Assembly: GCF_026339935.1 (NCBI RefSeq)
Contig: NZ_JAPEPX010000001.1
Span: 4,397,501-4,461,500 of the forward strand
Source of the DNA: Streptomyces sp. NBC_01551
Lineage (GTDB): Bacteria; Actinomycetota; Actinomycetes; Streptomycetales; Streptomycetaceae
DNA length: 64,000 nt
Direction of reading: 5' to 3'
Below the pieces are notes generated by a model. It was given only the letters and a program-made list of their open reading frames with translations. It was not told the origin of the DNA and did no database searches. The translations under genes and the position numbers were made by a program. This document shows, one piece after another, positions 52,742-61,421 of this stretch; position 1 is the stretch's first letter, and every line of letters starts with the position of its first letter.

Positions 52742-53506
52742 TCAGACGGCGGGGCGCTGGAGTCGGGCGACGAACTTGTAACGATCGCCGCGGTACACCG
52801 ATCGCACCCACTCGACGGGTTCGCCGTCGGCGTCCAGCGAGTGCCGGGAGAGCATCAGCATCGGCAGCCCGACGTCGGTGCCGAGAAGTCCGGCCTCGCG
52901 CGGGGTCGCCAGGGAGGTCTCGATGGTCTCCTCGGCCTCGGCGAGCCGTACGTCGTACACCTCGGCCAAGGCCGTGTAGAGGGAGGTGTACTTGGCCAGT
53001 GAGCGGCGCAGCGCGGGGAAGCGCTTGGCCGAGAGGTGGGTGGTCTCGATGGCCATGGGCTCGCCGCTGGCCAGCCGCAGCCGCTCGATGCGCAGCACCC
53101 GCCCGCCGGTGGCGATCTTCAGGAGCCCGGCGAGGGTGTCGTCGGCGGTGACGTAACCGATGTCCAGCAGCTGGGACGTCGGTTCCAACCCCTGGGCCCG
53201 CATGTCCTCCGTGTACGAGGAGAGTTGGAGCGGCTGGGAGACCTTGGGCTTGGCGACGAAGGTGCCCTTGCCCTGGATGCGCTCCAGCCGGCCCTCGACG
53301 ACGAGCTCCTGCAGCGCCTGCCGGACCGTGGTCCGGGAGGTGTCGAACTCGGCCGCCAGCGTGCGCTCCGGCGGTACCGGCGTGCCGGGGGGCAGCGTCT
53401 CGGTCATGTCGAGCAAGTGCCGCTTGAGTCGGTAGTACTTGGGCACGCGCGCCGTGCGAGTGGCCGCCCCGCCCTCCGGCTCCGTGGTCGCCCCTTCGGT
53501 GGCCAT
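52742..53506 (-). CDS. dasR: GntR-family (HutC subfamily) regulator DasR
   Basis: A 254-aa protein: N-terminal winged helix ([55 protein letters not shown]) and a C-terminal UTRA ligand domain ([44 protein letters not shown]). Known role: binds glucosamine-6-phosphate-type ligands and represses GlcNAc uptake and use, chitinases and antibiotic production in Streptomyces. ATG 53506 gives the usual 254-aa length; GTG 53545 with GGAGGAG upstream would add 13 residues. It is divergent from dasA with dre sites between. Confidence 0.95.
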   Translation of the reverse strand: MATEGATTEPEGGAATRTARVPKYYRLKRHLLDMTETLPPGTPVPPERTLAAEFDTSRTTVRQALQELVVEGRLERIQGKGTFVAKPKVSQPLQLSSYTEDMRAQGLEPTSQLLDIGYVTADDTLAGLLKIATGGRVLRIERLRLASGEPMAIETTHLSAKRFPALRRSLAKYTSLYTALAEVYDVRLAEAEETIETSLATPREAGLLGTDVGLPMLMLSRHSLDADGEPVEWVRSVYRGDRYKFVARLQRPAV

Positions 53507-53665
53507 CGCCGCCCGCCTTCCCGACTCCAGTTTCGCTGCCGTCACCGGCTCCTCCGATATGTGCGGTCACATCGTGACACGGGTGGGAGGACAGGCCTCC
53601 TCCCTCCCCCAGGTGTCGGTCCGGTAACGGACCGATCACCCGCTCATTAGACCCTTGACACCCCT

Positions 53666-53681
53666 AAAGGTCTAGGCCAAG
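53666..53681. promoter_or_regulatory. Possible second DasR (dre) site
   Basis: AAAGGTCTAGGCCAA (within 53666-53681) matches 11 of 16 positions of the dre consensus ACTGGTCTAGACCAGT. It lies 9 bp from the stronger site. Confidence 0.5.
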
Positions 53682-53689
53682 CTCCGGTT

Positions 53690-53705
53690 ACTGGTCTAAA
53701 CCAAT
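53690..53705. promoter_or_regulatory. DasR operator (dre) upstream of dasA
   Basis: ACTGGTCTAAACCAAT matches 14 of 16 positions of the dre consensus. It lies about 95 bp before the dasA start and 185 bp before dasR. Confidence 0.85.
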
Positions 53706-53797
53706 ATGGATCAGATCCCGGCCCCACGTGCAGTACTTCGCGTATGTCACCGCGGCGGGCAAGGGAAGTGCAGGCAGGCATCCCTGAGGAGGGTGGC

Positions 53798-55084
53798 GTG
53801 AAGCGCAAGCTCATCGCGGCGGTTGGAGTCGCGGGCATGGTTATCGGCCTCGCGGCGTGCGGTGATTCCGACAGCAAGGGTGGCGGCGACGGCAAGGCCT
53901 CCGGTGCGAAGGAACTGACCGTCTGGCTGACGGTCGACGCCCAGAACAACTGGCCCGAGCTGGTGAAGGCGGCCGACGACGCGATTGTCGCCAAGCACCC
54001 CGGTCTGACGATCAAGCACGAGTACTACGGCTGGCCGGACAAGAACGCCAAGCTCGACGCCGTGCTCGCCACGGACAAGGCCCCGGACGTTGTCGAGATG
54101 GGCAACTCCGAGATGATCGGCTACATGTCGACCGGCGCCTTCTCCGAGGTCGACCCGTCGAAGTTCGAGAACTCGGCCGCCTGGCTGGACGCCCTCAAGG
54201 AGTCCGTGACCTACGACGGCAAGACCTACGGCGTCCCCTACTACGCCGGTGGCCGTGTGGGCACCTGGCGCAAGGACATCGCCGCCGAGGCCGGCATCAC
54301 CGCCGCGCCGAAGACGTGGGCCGAGTACACCGCCGCGCTGGACAAGATCCAGTCCGCCAAGGGCGACAAGTTCAGCGCCCTGTACCAGCCCTCCCCGGAC
54401 TGGTACGCCGCGATGTCCTACGTCTACGACGCGGGCGGCGCCATCGCCAAGAAGGACGGCGACAAGTGGAAGGGCACCCTGTCCTCCGCCGAGTCGCTGA
54501 AGGGGCTCGCGCAGTACAAGGAGCTCATCGACAAGTACATGCACGCGGACAAGACCAAGGACGAGTCCGACCGTCCGGTGGTCTTCGGCCAGGGCAACTC
54601 GGCCGCCATCTTCGCCGCCGCGTGGGAGGGCGCCACCGCCGCCGACCCGAAGAACGACAAGGTCGGCGGGCTGAAGGACAAGCTGGAGAACTTCGTCCAG
54701 CCCGGCCCGAACGGCAAGAACCTCCCGGTCTTCCTCGGCGGTTCGGACCTGGCGATCCCGTCCAAGTCCAAGGCCAAGGACGTCGCGGCCGAGTGGATCA
54801 ACGCCTTCACCGGCGCCCAGGGCCAGAAGGGCCTCGTCGCCAAGGGCAACCTGCCCAACAACAAGACGGACCTCGGTCCGCTGAAGGCCGACCCGAAGAC
54901 CCAGGTCGGCGCCACCGCGGCCGAGTCCTCCTGGTTCGTCCCGACCGCCCCGGGCTGGGGCCAGATCGAGAAGGGCAAGGTCCTCCAGACCATGCTCCAG
55001 GAGATCGGCACCGGCAAGAAGTCGGTCGAGGACGCGGCCAAGGCCGCCGACGCCGAGATCGACAAGGTCATCAACACCAAGTGA
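53798..55084 (+). CDS. dasA: DasA, chitobiose/GlcNAc-oligomer-binding lipoprotein of ABC transporter
   Basis: A 428-aa solute-binding protein. A signal peptide with lipobox LAAC (Cys 21) predicts a membrane-anchored lipoprotein. KELTVWLTVDAQNNWPELVKAADDA and WPDKNAKLDAVLATDKAPDVVEMGNSE mark a family 1 sugar-binding protein. In S. coelicolor DasA binds chitobiose and affects development. GTG 53798 follows GAGGAGGGTG; an upstream ATG (53744) would move the signal peptide inside the protein. A terminator hairpin separates it from dasBC, so dasA may be made in excess. Confidence 0.95.
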   Translation: MKRKLIAAVGVAGMVIGLAACGDSDSKGGGDGKASGAKELTVWLTVDAQNNWPELVKAADDAIVAKHPGLTIKHEYYGWPDKNAKLDAVLATDKAPDVVEMGNSEMIGYMSTGAFSEVDPSKFENSAAWLDALKESVTYDGKTYGVPYYAGGRVGTWRKDIAAEAGITAAPKTWAEYTAALDKIQSAKGDKFSALYQPSPDWYAAMSYVYDAGGAIAKKDGDKWKGTLSSAESLKGLAQYKELIDKYMHADKTKDESDRPVVFGQGNSAAIFAAAWEGATAADPKNDKVGGLKDKLENFVQPGPNGKNLPVFLGGSDLAIPSKSKAKDVAAEWINAFTGAQGQKGLVAKGNLPNNKTDLGPLKADPKTQVGATAAESSWFVPTAPGWGQIEKGKVLQTMLQEIGTGKKSVEDAAKAADAEIDKVINTK

Positions 55085-55092
55085 CCTGTCGT

Positions 55093-55127
55093 CAGCAGGG
55101 CCCCGCCGGTTCGGCGGGGCCCTGCTG
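55093..55127 (+). terminator. Intra-operon terminator after dasA
   Basis: A 16-bp perfect stem, CAGCAGGGCCCCGCCG with CGGCGGGGCCCTGCTG, has loop GTT. Placed between dasA and dasB, it probably lowers permease expression relative to the binding protein. Confidence 0.85.
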
Positions 55128-55160
55128 CCCGTCAAGAGAGGGACCTCCGAGGAGCGCGCG

Positions 55161-56168
55161 ATGAGTGCCGCACAGACAACCGCCGCCGACCTGCCGCCGG
55201 CGAAGCAGAAGACCCCCACCGGGACCGGGAGCGGAGCCGGGACAGGGAACACGGGCGCCCCGGGGAAGCGGGCCCGCAAGGGGGCCGGCGCGACCCCCTG
55301 GCTGCTGCTCGCCCCTTGCCTGCTGGTCATCGTCCTCGTCATGGGGTACCCGCTCTTCAGACTGGTGTCCCTCTCCTTCCAGAGCTTCGGCAAGTCCGAG
55401 CTCTGGGGCTTCAAGGACGCGGAGTTCGTCGGCTTCGACAACTTCGCCAAGATCCTCGGCGACGGCGTGTTCTGGTCCGTCGTCCTGCGCACGGTCGTCT
55501 TCACGGCCGGCGCGGTCATCCTGACCATGGTCATCGGCATGCTGATCGCGCTGCTGCTGCAGAAGGTCTCGGGCGTGGTCAAGGCGCTCATCAGCATCGC
55601 CCTCGTGGCCAGCTGGGGCATGCCGATCATCGTCGCCACCGCCGTCTTCAAGTGGCTCTTCGACGCCGACTACGGCGTGCTGAACTACCTGATGAGCAGG
55701 CTCCCCGGCGTCGACATGATCGGCCACAACTGGTTCGCCAGCGGCCCCCAGGGCCTCATGGTGATCATGCTGCTGGTGGTCTGGGGCGCGGTGCCCTTCG
55801 TCGTCATCACCCTCAGCGCGGGCCTCACGCAGGTGCCCAAGGAGCTGGAGGAGGCCGCGCGCCTCGACGGGGCCGGCGCCATCGGCGTGTTCCGCCACGT
55901 CACCCTCCCGATCCTGAAGCCGATCATCGTCATGCTGACGACCCTCTCGGTCATCTGGGACATGGGTGTCTTCCCGCAGGTGTTCGTCATGCGCAACGGC
56001 AACCCCGAGGCCGAGTTCGAGCTGCTGACCACGTACTCGTACCAGCAGGCCTTCGTGGTCAACGACTACTCGGGCGGCTCCGCGATCGCCCTCGTGACCG
56101 TCCTGCTGCTGCTCGGCGTGGTCGCCGTCTACATGCGCCAGATGCTCAAGATCGGAGAGGTGGAATGA
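55161..56168 (+). CDS. dasB: DasB, ABC transporter permease
   Basis: A 335-aa inner-membrane permease with about six membrane spans after a Gly/Thr-rich cytosolic N-terminus. The EAA loop, PKELEEAARLDGAGAIGVFRHVTLP, marks the contact to the ATPase, which is not encoded here (MsiK serves this role in Streptomyces). ATG 55161 follows GAGGAG. It overlaps dasC by 4 bp. Confidence 0.95.
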   Translation: MSAAQTTAADLPPAKQKTPTGTGSGAGTGNTGAPGKRARKGAGATPWLLLAPCLLVIVLVMGYPLFRLVSLSFQSFGKSELWGFKDAEFVGFDNFAKILGDGVFWSVVLRTVVFTAGAVILTMVIGMLIALLLQKVSGVVKALISIALVASWGMPIIVATAVFKWLFDADYGVLNYLMSRLPGVDMIGHNWFASGPQGLMVIMLLVVWGAVPFVVITLSAGLTQVPKELEEAARLDGAGAIGVFRHVTLPILKPIIVMLTTLSVIWDMGVFPQVFVMRNGNPEAEFELLTTYSYQQAFVVNDYSGGSAIALVTVLLLLGVVAVYMRQMLKIGEVE

Positions 56169-56998
56169 CCGCCACCACCAAGCTGAAGTCCAAGCTCGGC
56201 TGGAACGTCGTCGGCCTGCTGGTCTTCGCCGTCGTCGGCTTCCCGGTCTACTGGATGCTCAACACGGCCTTCAAGCCGGCCAAGGACGCGATCGACCCGA
56301 GCCCCCAGTTCTTCCCGCGCACCTTCACGCTGGACAACTTCCGGCGCGCGCTGGAGATCTCCGACTTCTGGGGCCCGGTCGGCCGCAGCATGATCGTCTC
56401 GCTCGTCGTGGTCGGCATCGGCATCGCCGTCGGCCTGCTGGCCGCCCTGGCCATCTCCCGCTTCGCCTTCCGCGGCCGCAAGATAGTCATCGTCGGCATC
56501 CTCGCCGTCCAGATGGTCCCGCTCGTCGCGATGATCATCCCGGTCTTCCTGCTGCTGAACGACCTGGGCCAGTACGACAAGCTCACCGGCCTGATCATCA
56601 CCTACCTGACCTTCATCCTGCCCTTCACGGTGTGGACCCTGCGCGGCTTCATCGTGAACATCCCCAAGGAGCTGGAAGAGGCCGCCCAGGTCGACGGCTG
56701 CACCCCGACCGGCGCCTTCCTGCGCGTGGTCTTCCCGCTGCTGGCCCCCGGCATGGTCGCCACCTCCGTCTACGGGTTCATCCAGGCCTGGAACGAGTAC
56801 CTCTACGCCCTGATGCTGATGAGCCAGCAGAACCAGACCGCCACCGTCTGGCTGGGCAACTTCACCACCAAGAACGGCACCGAGTTCGCGCCGATGATGG
56901 CCGGCTCCACGATGATGGCGATCCCGATCGTCGTCCTCTTCCTCATCGTCCAGCGCAAGATGGCCGCGGGCCTCACCGCCGGCGCCGTGAAGGGATGA
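56165..56998 (+). CDS. dasC: DasC, ABC transporter permease
   Basis: A 277-aa second permease, with about six spans and the EAA loop PKELEEAAQVDGCTPTGAFLRVVFPLL. ATGA overlap with dasB. Together DasA, DasB, DasC and a shared ATPase import chitobiose-type sugars. It ends 7 bp before the GH3 gene, so all are one operon. Confidence 0.95.
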   Translation: MTATTKLKSKLGWNVVGLLVFAVVGFPVYWMLNTAFKPAKDAIDPSPQFFPRTFTLDNFRRALEISDFWGPVGRSMIVSLVVVGIGIAVGLLAALAISRFAFRGRKIVIVGILAVQMVPLVAMIIPVFLLLNDLGQYDKLTGLIITYLTFILPFTVWTLRGFIVNIPKELEEAAQVDGCTPTGAFLRVVFPLLAPGMVATSVYGFIQAWNEYLYALMLMSQQNQTATVWLGNFTTKNGTEFAPMMAGSTMMAIPIVVLFLIVQRKMAAGLTAGAVKG

Positions 56999-57005
56999 CG
57001 CCGTC

Positions 57006-58490
57006 ATGACCGTTCTCGCGCACCGCGCAGACACCGTCACCCGGGACGCCCTCGCGGTCCTCCAGCCCGGCTTCGAGGGCACCACCGCCCCCGCCTGGCT
57101 GCTCCGCCAGGTCGGCGAAGGCCTCACCGCCGTCGGCCTGTTCGGCCGCAACATCGCCTCGCCCGAGCAGCTCGCCGCGCTCACCGCGCAGCTGCGGGCC
57201 GAGCGGGACGACGTACTCGTTGCCATCGACGAGGAGGGCGGCGACGTCACCCGCCTGGAGGTACGGGAGGGCTCGTCCTTCCCCGGCAACCTGGCCCTCG
57301 GCGCCGTCGACGACACCGGCCTGACCCGCGAGGTCGCCCGCGAACTGGGCCGCCGCCTCGCCGAGTGCGGGGTCAACCTCAACTGGGCCCCGTCCGCCGA
57401 CGTCAACTCCAACCCGGACAACCCGGTCATCGGCGTACGGTCCTTCGGCGCCGACACCCACCTCGCCGCCCGGCACACGGCCGCGTACGTGGAGGGCCTC
57501 CAGGCCGCCGGCGTCGCCGCGTGCACCAAGCACTTCCCGGGCCACGGCGACACCAACGTCGACTCGCACCACGCGCTGCCCCGCATCGACGTGGACCTCG
57601 ACACGCTGGTGGCGCGTGAGCTGGTGCCCTTCCGGGCGGCCATCGCGGCCGGCACCAAGGCCGTGATGAGCGCGCACATCCTGGTGCCCTCCCTCGACCC
57701 GACCCGGCCGGCCACGCTCAGCCCGCAGATCCTGACCGGTCTGCTGCGCAAGGAGCTCGGCTACGAGGGCCTGATCGTCACCGACGGCATGGAGATGAAC
57801 GCCATCGCCGGGACGTACGGCATCGAACGGGGCTCGGTGCTGGCCATCGCGGCCGGCGCCGACGCCATCTGCGTCGGCGGCGGGCTCGCCGACGAGGCCA
57901 CCGTGCTCCGGCTGCGGGACGCGCTGGTCGCGGCCGTGCGCGAGGGCGCGCTGGCGGAGGACCGGCTCGCCGAGGCCGCCGCGCGGGTGCGCGTACTGGC
58001 CGAGTGGACGAGGCAGGCCAGGCCGGGCGCGCGGCGCGAGGGGAGCGGCGCCCCCGGCATCGGTCTGGAGGCGGCCCGCCGCGCGCTGTCGCTGACGGGC
58101 ACGGTGGCGCCCCTGGCCGGTGCGCCGTACGTGGCCACGCTGGCGCCGGTCGCCAACATCGCCGTGGGCGACGAGACCCCGTGGGGGGTGGCTGCCGAGC
58201 TGGCCGCGCTGGTACCGGGGACCGGGTCCGGGCTCTACCCGGAGGGCTCCGCCGCCGGGGACGTGCTGGCCGCCGCGGGCGACCGCACGGTGGTCGCGGT
58301 GGTCCGCGACGCGCACCGCCACCCGTGGATGGCGAAGGCCGTGGAGGAGCTGGTCGAGGCCCGGCCGGACACGGTCGTCGTCGAGATGGGCCTGCCGCGG
58401 GCCGAGCCGCGCGGGGCGCTGTACGTCGCGACGCACGGGGCGTCGCGGGTGTGCGGGCGCGCCGCCGCGGAGGTCATCGCGGGGGTGTAG
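57006..58490 (+). CDS. dasD: Glycoside hydrolase family 3 (NagZ-like beta-N-acetylglucosaminidase)
   Basis: A 494-aa GH3 enzyme. DEEGGDVTRL, KHFPGHGDT (K175-T183) with its D/S/H loop (D186, H188, H189), and VTDGMEMNAIAG (nucleophile Asp) are the NagZ hallmarks. It should cut imported chito-oligosaccharides to GlcNAc in the cytosol; it has no signal peptide. dasD is the fourth gene of the S. coelicolor das operon. ATG 57006 lies 7 bp after dasC. A 20-bp stem terminator follows. Confidence 0.93.
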   Translation: MTVLAHRADTVTRDALAVLQPGFEGTTAPAWLLRQVGEGLTAVGLFGRNIASPEQLAALTAQLRAERDDVLVAIDEEGGDVTRLEVREGSSFPGNLALGAVDDTGLTREVARELGRRLAECGVNLNWAPSADVNSNPDNPVIGVRSFGADTHLAARHTAAYVEGLQAAGVAACTKHFPGHGDTNVDSHHALPRIDVDLDTLVARELVPFRAAIAAGTKAVMSAHILVPSLDPTRPATLSPQILTGLLRKELGYEGLIVTDGMEMNAIAGTYGIERGSVLAIAAGADAICVGGGLADEATVLRLRDALVAAVREGALAEDRLAEAAARVRVLAEWTRQARPGARREGSGAPGIGLEAARRALSLTGTVAPLAGAPYVATLAPVANIAVGDETPWGVAAELAALVPGTGSGLYPEGSAAGDVLAAAGDRTVVAVVRDAHRHPWMAKAVEELVEARPDTVVVEMGLPRAEPRGALYVATHGASRVCGRAAAEVIAGV

Positions 58491-58496
58491 GGGGAA

Positions 58497-58540
58497 CGCG
58501 AAAGGCCGGGCTCTCCGTGGGGGGAGCCCGGCCTTTCGCG
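58497..58540. terminator. Terminator between dasD and nagB
   Basis: The 20-bp stem CGCGAAAGGCCGGGCTCTCC with GGGGAGCCCGGCCTTTCGCG has loop GTGG and one G-T pair. It serves both convergent genes. Confidence 0.9.
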
Positions 58541-58558
58541 TGCCTGGTGCGGTGCGGC

Positions 58559-59344
58559 TCAGATGCCCTGCCAGGAGGGCTTGCCGGCGTAGGTGTGGCG
58601 GAAGTAGTCGGCCAGCTTCAGCTTGGAGGCGGCGGCCTCGTCCACGACGACGGTCGCGTGCCGGTGCAGCTGCAGCGCGGAGGCCGGGACCAGCGCGGAC
58701 AGCGGGCCCTCGACGGTCTGCGCGACGGCCTCGGCCTTGCCTTCGCCGGTGGCGAGCAGGACCAGGTGGCGGGCGTCGAGGATGGTGCCGATGCCCTGGG
58801 TGATGACGTGGTGCGGGACCTGGTCCATGTCGTTGTCGAAGAAGCGGGCGTTGTCGACGCGGGTCTGCTCGGTCAGCGTCTTGATCCGGGTGCGGGAGGC
58901 GAGGGAGGAGCACGGCTCGTTGAAGCCGATGTGGCCGTCGGTGCCGATGCCGAGGAGCTGGAGGTCGACGCCGCCGGCGGCGGCGAGGGCCTGGTCGTAG
59001 GCCTCGCAGGCCGCCTGGACGTCGGCGGCGGAGCCGTCGGGGCCCATGAACGAGGCCTCGGTCAGCCCGAGGGGCTCGACGACCTCGCGCAGCACGACGG
59101 AGCGGTAGGACTCGGGGTGCCCGGGCCGCAGGCCGACGTACTCGTCGAGCTGGCACACGCGGGCCTCGGAGGCGTCGACCTCGCCGGCCCTGACCTTGGC
59201 GGCGAGGGCCTCGTAGACGGGCAGCGGGGTAGAGCCGGTCGCCACGCCGAGCAGGGCGTCGGGCTTGCGGCGGAGCAGGGCGGCCATGGCCTCCGCGATG
59301 AGCTCGCCGCCTGCCTTGGCGTCCGGGACGATGACAACTTCCAC
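58559..59344 (-). CDS. nagB: Glucosamine-6-phosphate deaminase NagB
   Basis: A 261-aa enzyme converting glucosamine-6-phosphate to fructose-6-phosphate and ammonia. ATGSTP (phosphate loop), LDEYVGL with catalytic D67, and GIGTDGHIGFNEP with D136, H138 and E143 are all intact. ATG 59344. It is a known DasR target, and a dre site lies 30 bp upstream, so it answers to the same signal as das genes. Confidence 0.95.
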   Translation of the reverse strand: MEVVIVPDAKAGGELIAEAMAALLRRKPDALLGVATGSTPLPVYEALAAKVRAGEVDASEARVCQLDEYVGLRPGHPESYRSVVLREVVEPLGLTEASFMGPDGSAADVQAACEAYDQALAAAGGVDLQLLGIGTDGHIGFNEPCSSLASRTRIKTLTEQTRVDNARFFDNDMDQVPHHVITQGIGTILDARHLVLLATGEGKAEAVAQTVEGPLSALVPASALQLHRHATVVVDEAAASKLKLADYFRHTYAGKPSWQGI

Positions 59345-59373
59345 GCGGGGCCTGCCGATCTGGAGTGTGGCGG

Positions 59374-59389
59374 TATGGTATAGACCAAT
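59374..59389. promoter_or_regulatory. DasR operator (dre) upstream of nagB
   Basis: TATGGTATAGACCAAT resembles the dre consensus at 12 of 16 positions, with both GG/CC half-cores intact. It is 30 bp before the nagB start on its own strand. Confidence 0.8.
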
Positions 59390-59527
59390 CTAGCAGAGCC
59401 GTCCCCCGTCCGGCCGAACTCCCTCCAACTCCATGGTGATCCCGTCCCCCCCTCCACCGCCCGCCCGCCCGCTCGCCCGGCGGGGCCGGGTTGCCCGCAG
59501 GGCGATTCCAGCCCTGCCGGGAGGGCG

Positions 59528-59550
59528 GGCGGGGTCCGGGGCGGAGCCCC
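59528..59550. repeat. Intergenic GC palindrome, second copy
   Basis: The 23-bp sequence with core GGGGTCCGGGGCGGAGCCCC is identical to 1333-1355. It lies in the 266-bp gap between nagB and the SDR gene. A further GC dyad (GGCCTCGGCCGGAGCCGGCC) follows it. Confidence 0.8.
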
Positions 59551-59610
59551 AGGGGCCTCGGCCGGAGCCGGCCGCGCCGGGCGGGGCGCCGTCCCGGGCC
59601 CCGGCCCGGG

Positions 59611-60372
59611 TCAGAGCAGGGACAGCTGGAGGCCGCCCGTAGCGGAGAGGTGCTGGCCCGTGATCCAGCGGGAGTCCGGCGAGGCCAGGAAGGCCACGAC
59701 GTCCGCGACCTCCTGCGCCGTGCCGATCCGGCCGAACACCGAGCGCGACGCCGCGTGCGCCCGGGCCCCCGGATCGGCCAGCCAGGCCGCGTTCAGGTCG
59801 GTGTCCGTGATGCCGGGGCCCACCGAGTTCACCGTGATCCCCCGCGGCGCGAGCTCCGCCGCCAGCGAGACCGTCAGCGCGTTCACCGCCCCCTTCGCTG
59901 CGATCGTGGCCAGGATCGCCGGCAGGGCGATGTCCGGGGTGCCGGTCACGTTCACGATCCGGCCCCCGTCACGCAGCCGCGCCAGCCCATGCCGGATCAC
60001 GAAGAACGGGGCCTTGGCGTTCAGCGCCTGGACCCGGTCGTACGTCTCCTCGTCCGTGGCCCCGATGCCCCCGAAATGCGGCGCGCCCGCGTTGTTCACC
60101 AGGATGTCCACCCCCTCCGTGGCCAGCGGATCGGCCGCGTACGCCGCCCACAGCGCCTCCGCGTCGCCCGGCACGCCCAGCTCCGCCCGCACCGCGAACG
60201 CCTCGCCGCCCTCGGCCGCGATGGCCGCCACGACCGCTTCCGCCGCCGCCCCGTCGTGCCCGTAGTGCACGGCCACCCGTGCCCCGTCCCGCGCCAGCCG
60301 CTCCGCGATCGCCCGTCCGATGCCCCGGCTGCCGCCCGTGACCAGTGCCGTCTTGCCCTTGAGCACGCCCAT
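59611..60372 (-). CDS. Short-chain dehydrogenase/reductase
   Basis: A 253-aa classical SDR. TGGSRGIGRAIAERL (cofactor loop) and VNNAGAPHFGG are present. The usual YxxxK is replaced: the region reads ALPAILATIAAKGAVNALTV, with Lys but an Ile/Thr where Tyr is expected, so catalysis may be impaired or atypical. ATG 60372. It is divergent from a TetR gene with two shared dyads between. Confidence 0.88.
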   Translation of the reverse strand: MGVLKGKTALVTGGSRGIGRAIAERLARDGARVAVHYGHDGAAAEAVVAAIAAEGGEAFAVRAELGVPGDAEALWAAYAADPLATEGVDILVNNAGAPHFGGIGATDEETYDRVQALNAKAPFFVIRHGLARLRDGGRIVNVTGTPDIALPAILATIAAKGAVNALTVSLAAELAPRGITVNSVGPGITDTDLNAAWLADPGARAHAASRSVFGRIGTAQEVADVVAFLASPDSRWITGQHLSATGGLQLSLL

Positions 60373-60395
60373 GACGCGCCCCCCTCCGCAATATC

Positions 60396-60407
60396 TAGTG
60401 GTCGCTA
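60396..60407. promoter_or_regulatory. TetR operator candidate 1
   Basis: TAGTGGTCGCTA is a 12-bp dyad near the SDR start. It is similar to TAGCGCCCGCTA at 60432-60443 and centred 36 bp from it. Confidence 0.6.
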
Positions 60408-60431
60408 CAGAATGGACCGTACCAGATTTCC

Positions 60432-60443
60432 TAGCGCCCGCTA
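60432..60443. promoter_or_regulatory. TetR operator candidate 2
   Basis: TAGCGCCCGCTA overlaps the likely -10 of the TetR gene (TATAGAAT, 60442-60449), which lies only 7 bp before its ATG, suggesting a leaderless transcript under self-repression. Confidence 0.6.
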
Positions 60444-60455
60444 TAGAATCGCCCC

Positions 60456-61049
60456 ATGGTGACCGGACAGCGCGGCAGGCCCCGCTCCTTCGACCGCGAC
60501 GCCGCCCTCGACAAGGCCATGCGCGCTTTCTGGGAGCGCGGCTACGAGGCGACCTCGATCTCCGAGCTGACCAGGGAGCTGGGGATCGGTGCGCCCAGCC
60601 TGTACGCCGCCTTCGGCGACAAGCGCAAGCTCTTCGACGAGGTCGTCGTCGTGTACGGCAGCCGGTACGCGGACTTCGCTGGCGTGGCGCTCGCCGAGGA
60701 GCCCACCGCCCGCGCGGCCGTGGACCGGATCCTGCGCGAGGCCGCCGAGATCTACACCGACCCGGCCCACCCGCCGGGCTGCCTGGTGATCAGCGCCGCC
60801 ACCAACACCACCTCGGCGGAGGTCGCCGACGCCCTGCGGGAGCGGCGCGACGCCAACCTGGCGATGTTCGAGAGCCGGATCCGGGCCGACGTCGCGGCCG
60901 GCGCGCTGCCCGCAGACACCGACGCGCGGGCACTGGCCCGCTACGCGGGGGCGGTGCTCGTGGGGATGTCCCAGCAGTCGCGCGACGGGGCGACCCGGGA
61001 GGAGCTGGAGGCGGTGGCGGCGCTGGCGCTGCTGGCCTGGCCCGAGTAA
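60456..61049 (+). CDS. TetR-family transcriptional regulator
   Basis: A 197-aa repressor. Helix-turn-helix: YEATSISELTRELGIGAPSLYAAFGDKRKLFDEVV. The C-terminal domain has PPGCLVISAATNTT and YAGAVLVGMSQQSRDG, typical of the AcrR/YcdC group that pairs with reductases. The likely target is the divergent SDR gene, through the two dyads between them. The ligand is unknown. Confidence 0.92.
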   Translation: MVTGQRGRPRSFDRDAALDKAMRAFWERGYEATSISELTRELGIGAPSLYAAFGDKRKLFDEVVVVYGSRYADFAGVALAEEPTARAAVDRILREAAEIYTDPAHPPGCLVISAATNTTSAEVADALRERRDANLAMFESRIRADVAAGALPADTDARALARYAGAVLVGMSQQSRDGATREELEAVAALALLAWPE

Positions 61050-61421
61050 GCGGAACCGGCGCGCACCAGGCGGAAGGGCCTCGAAAATTCCTCTGGGCCA
61101 CGGTGCCAGGACGGGACCCTCAGCCCGCCCGGCACCGTAGCCCGGAGTACTTACGGCCGAGGGTGTGCGGTTCCCGCGGCCGGTTGGGAGGTGCCTGCGC
61201 AGTCAGGGCAGAGTGCGCGGCTTACCTCGATCCGTCCTCCTGTGCGGGGAGGGCGGAAGCTTAGAGCAATTGTGGACTAGACCAATCTGTTCTGTCCATC
61301 CAATGACAAGGCATTCGTTGCCGTCACTTCCTCCAACAGTACGCGGAATCAGGTCATCCTGGATACTCCTGAGTATTCGCGTGGGGAAAGTCATGACCCG
61401 TACCCGGGGTACGCTCGCCAC
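61050..61421. other. Intergenic region before sensor kinase (372 bp, no gene seen)
   Basis: It holds a hairpin ACGGTGCC...GGCACCGT (61100-61138) that may end the TetR gene, a dre-like site (61271-61286), a perfect dyad ATACTC-CT-GAGTAT (61363-61376), and a likely promoter before 61422. An 89-codon plus-strand frame at 61165 has no ribosome site or coding character, so I do not call it. Confidence 0.7.
61271..61286. promoter_or_regulatory. DasR-like (dre) site before PdtaS-type kinase
   Basis: TGTGGACTAGACCAAT matches 12 of 16 positions of the dre consensus, including the whole right half-core AGACCA. It is 136 bp before the kinase start. Confidence 0.55.
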
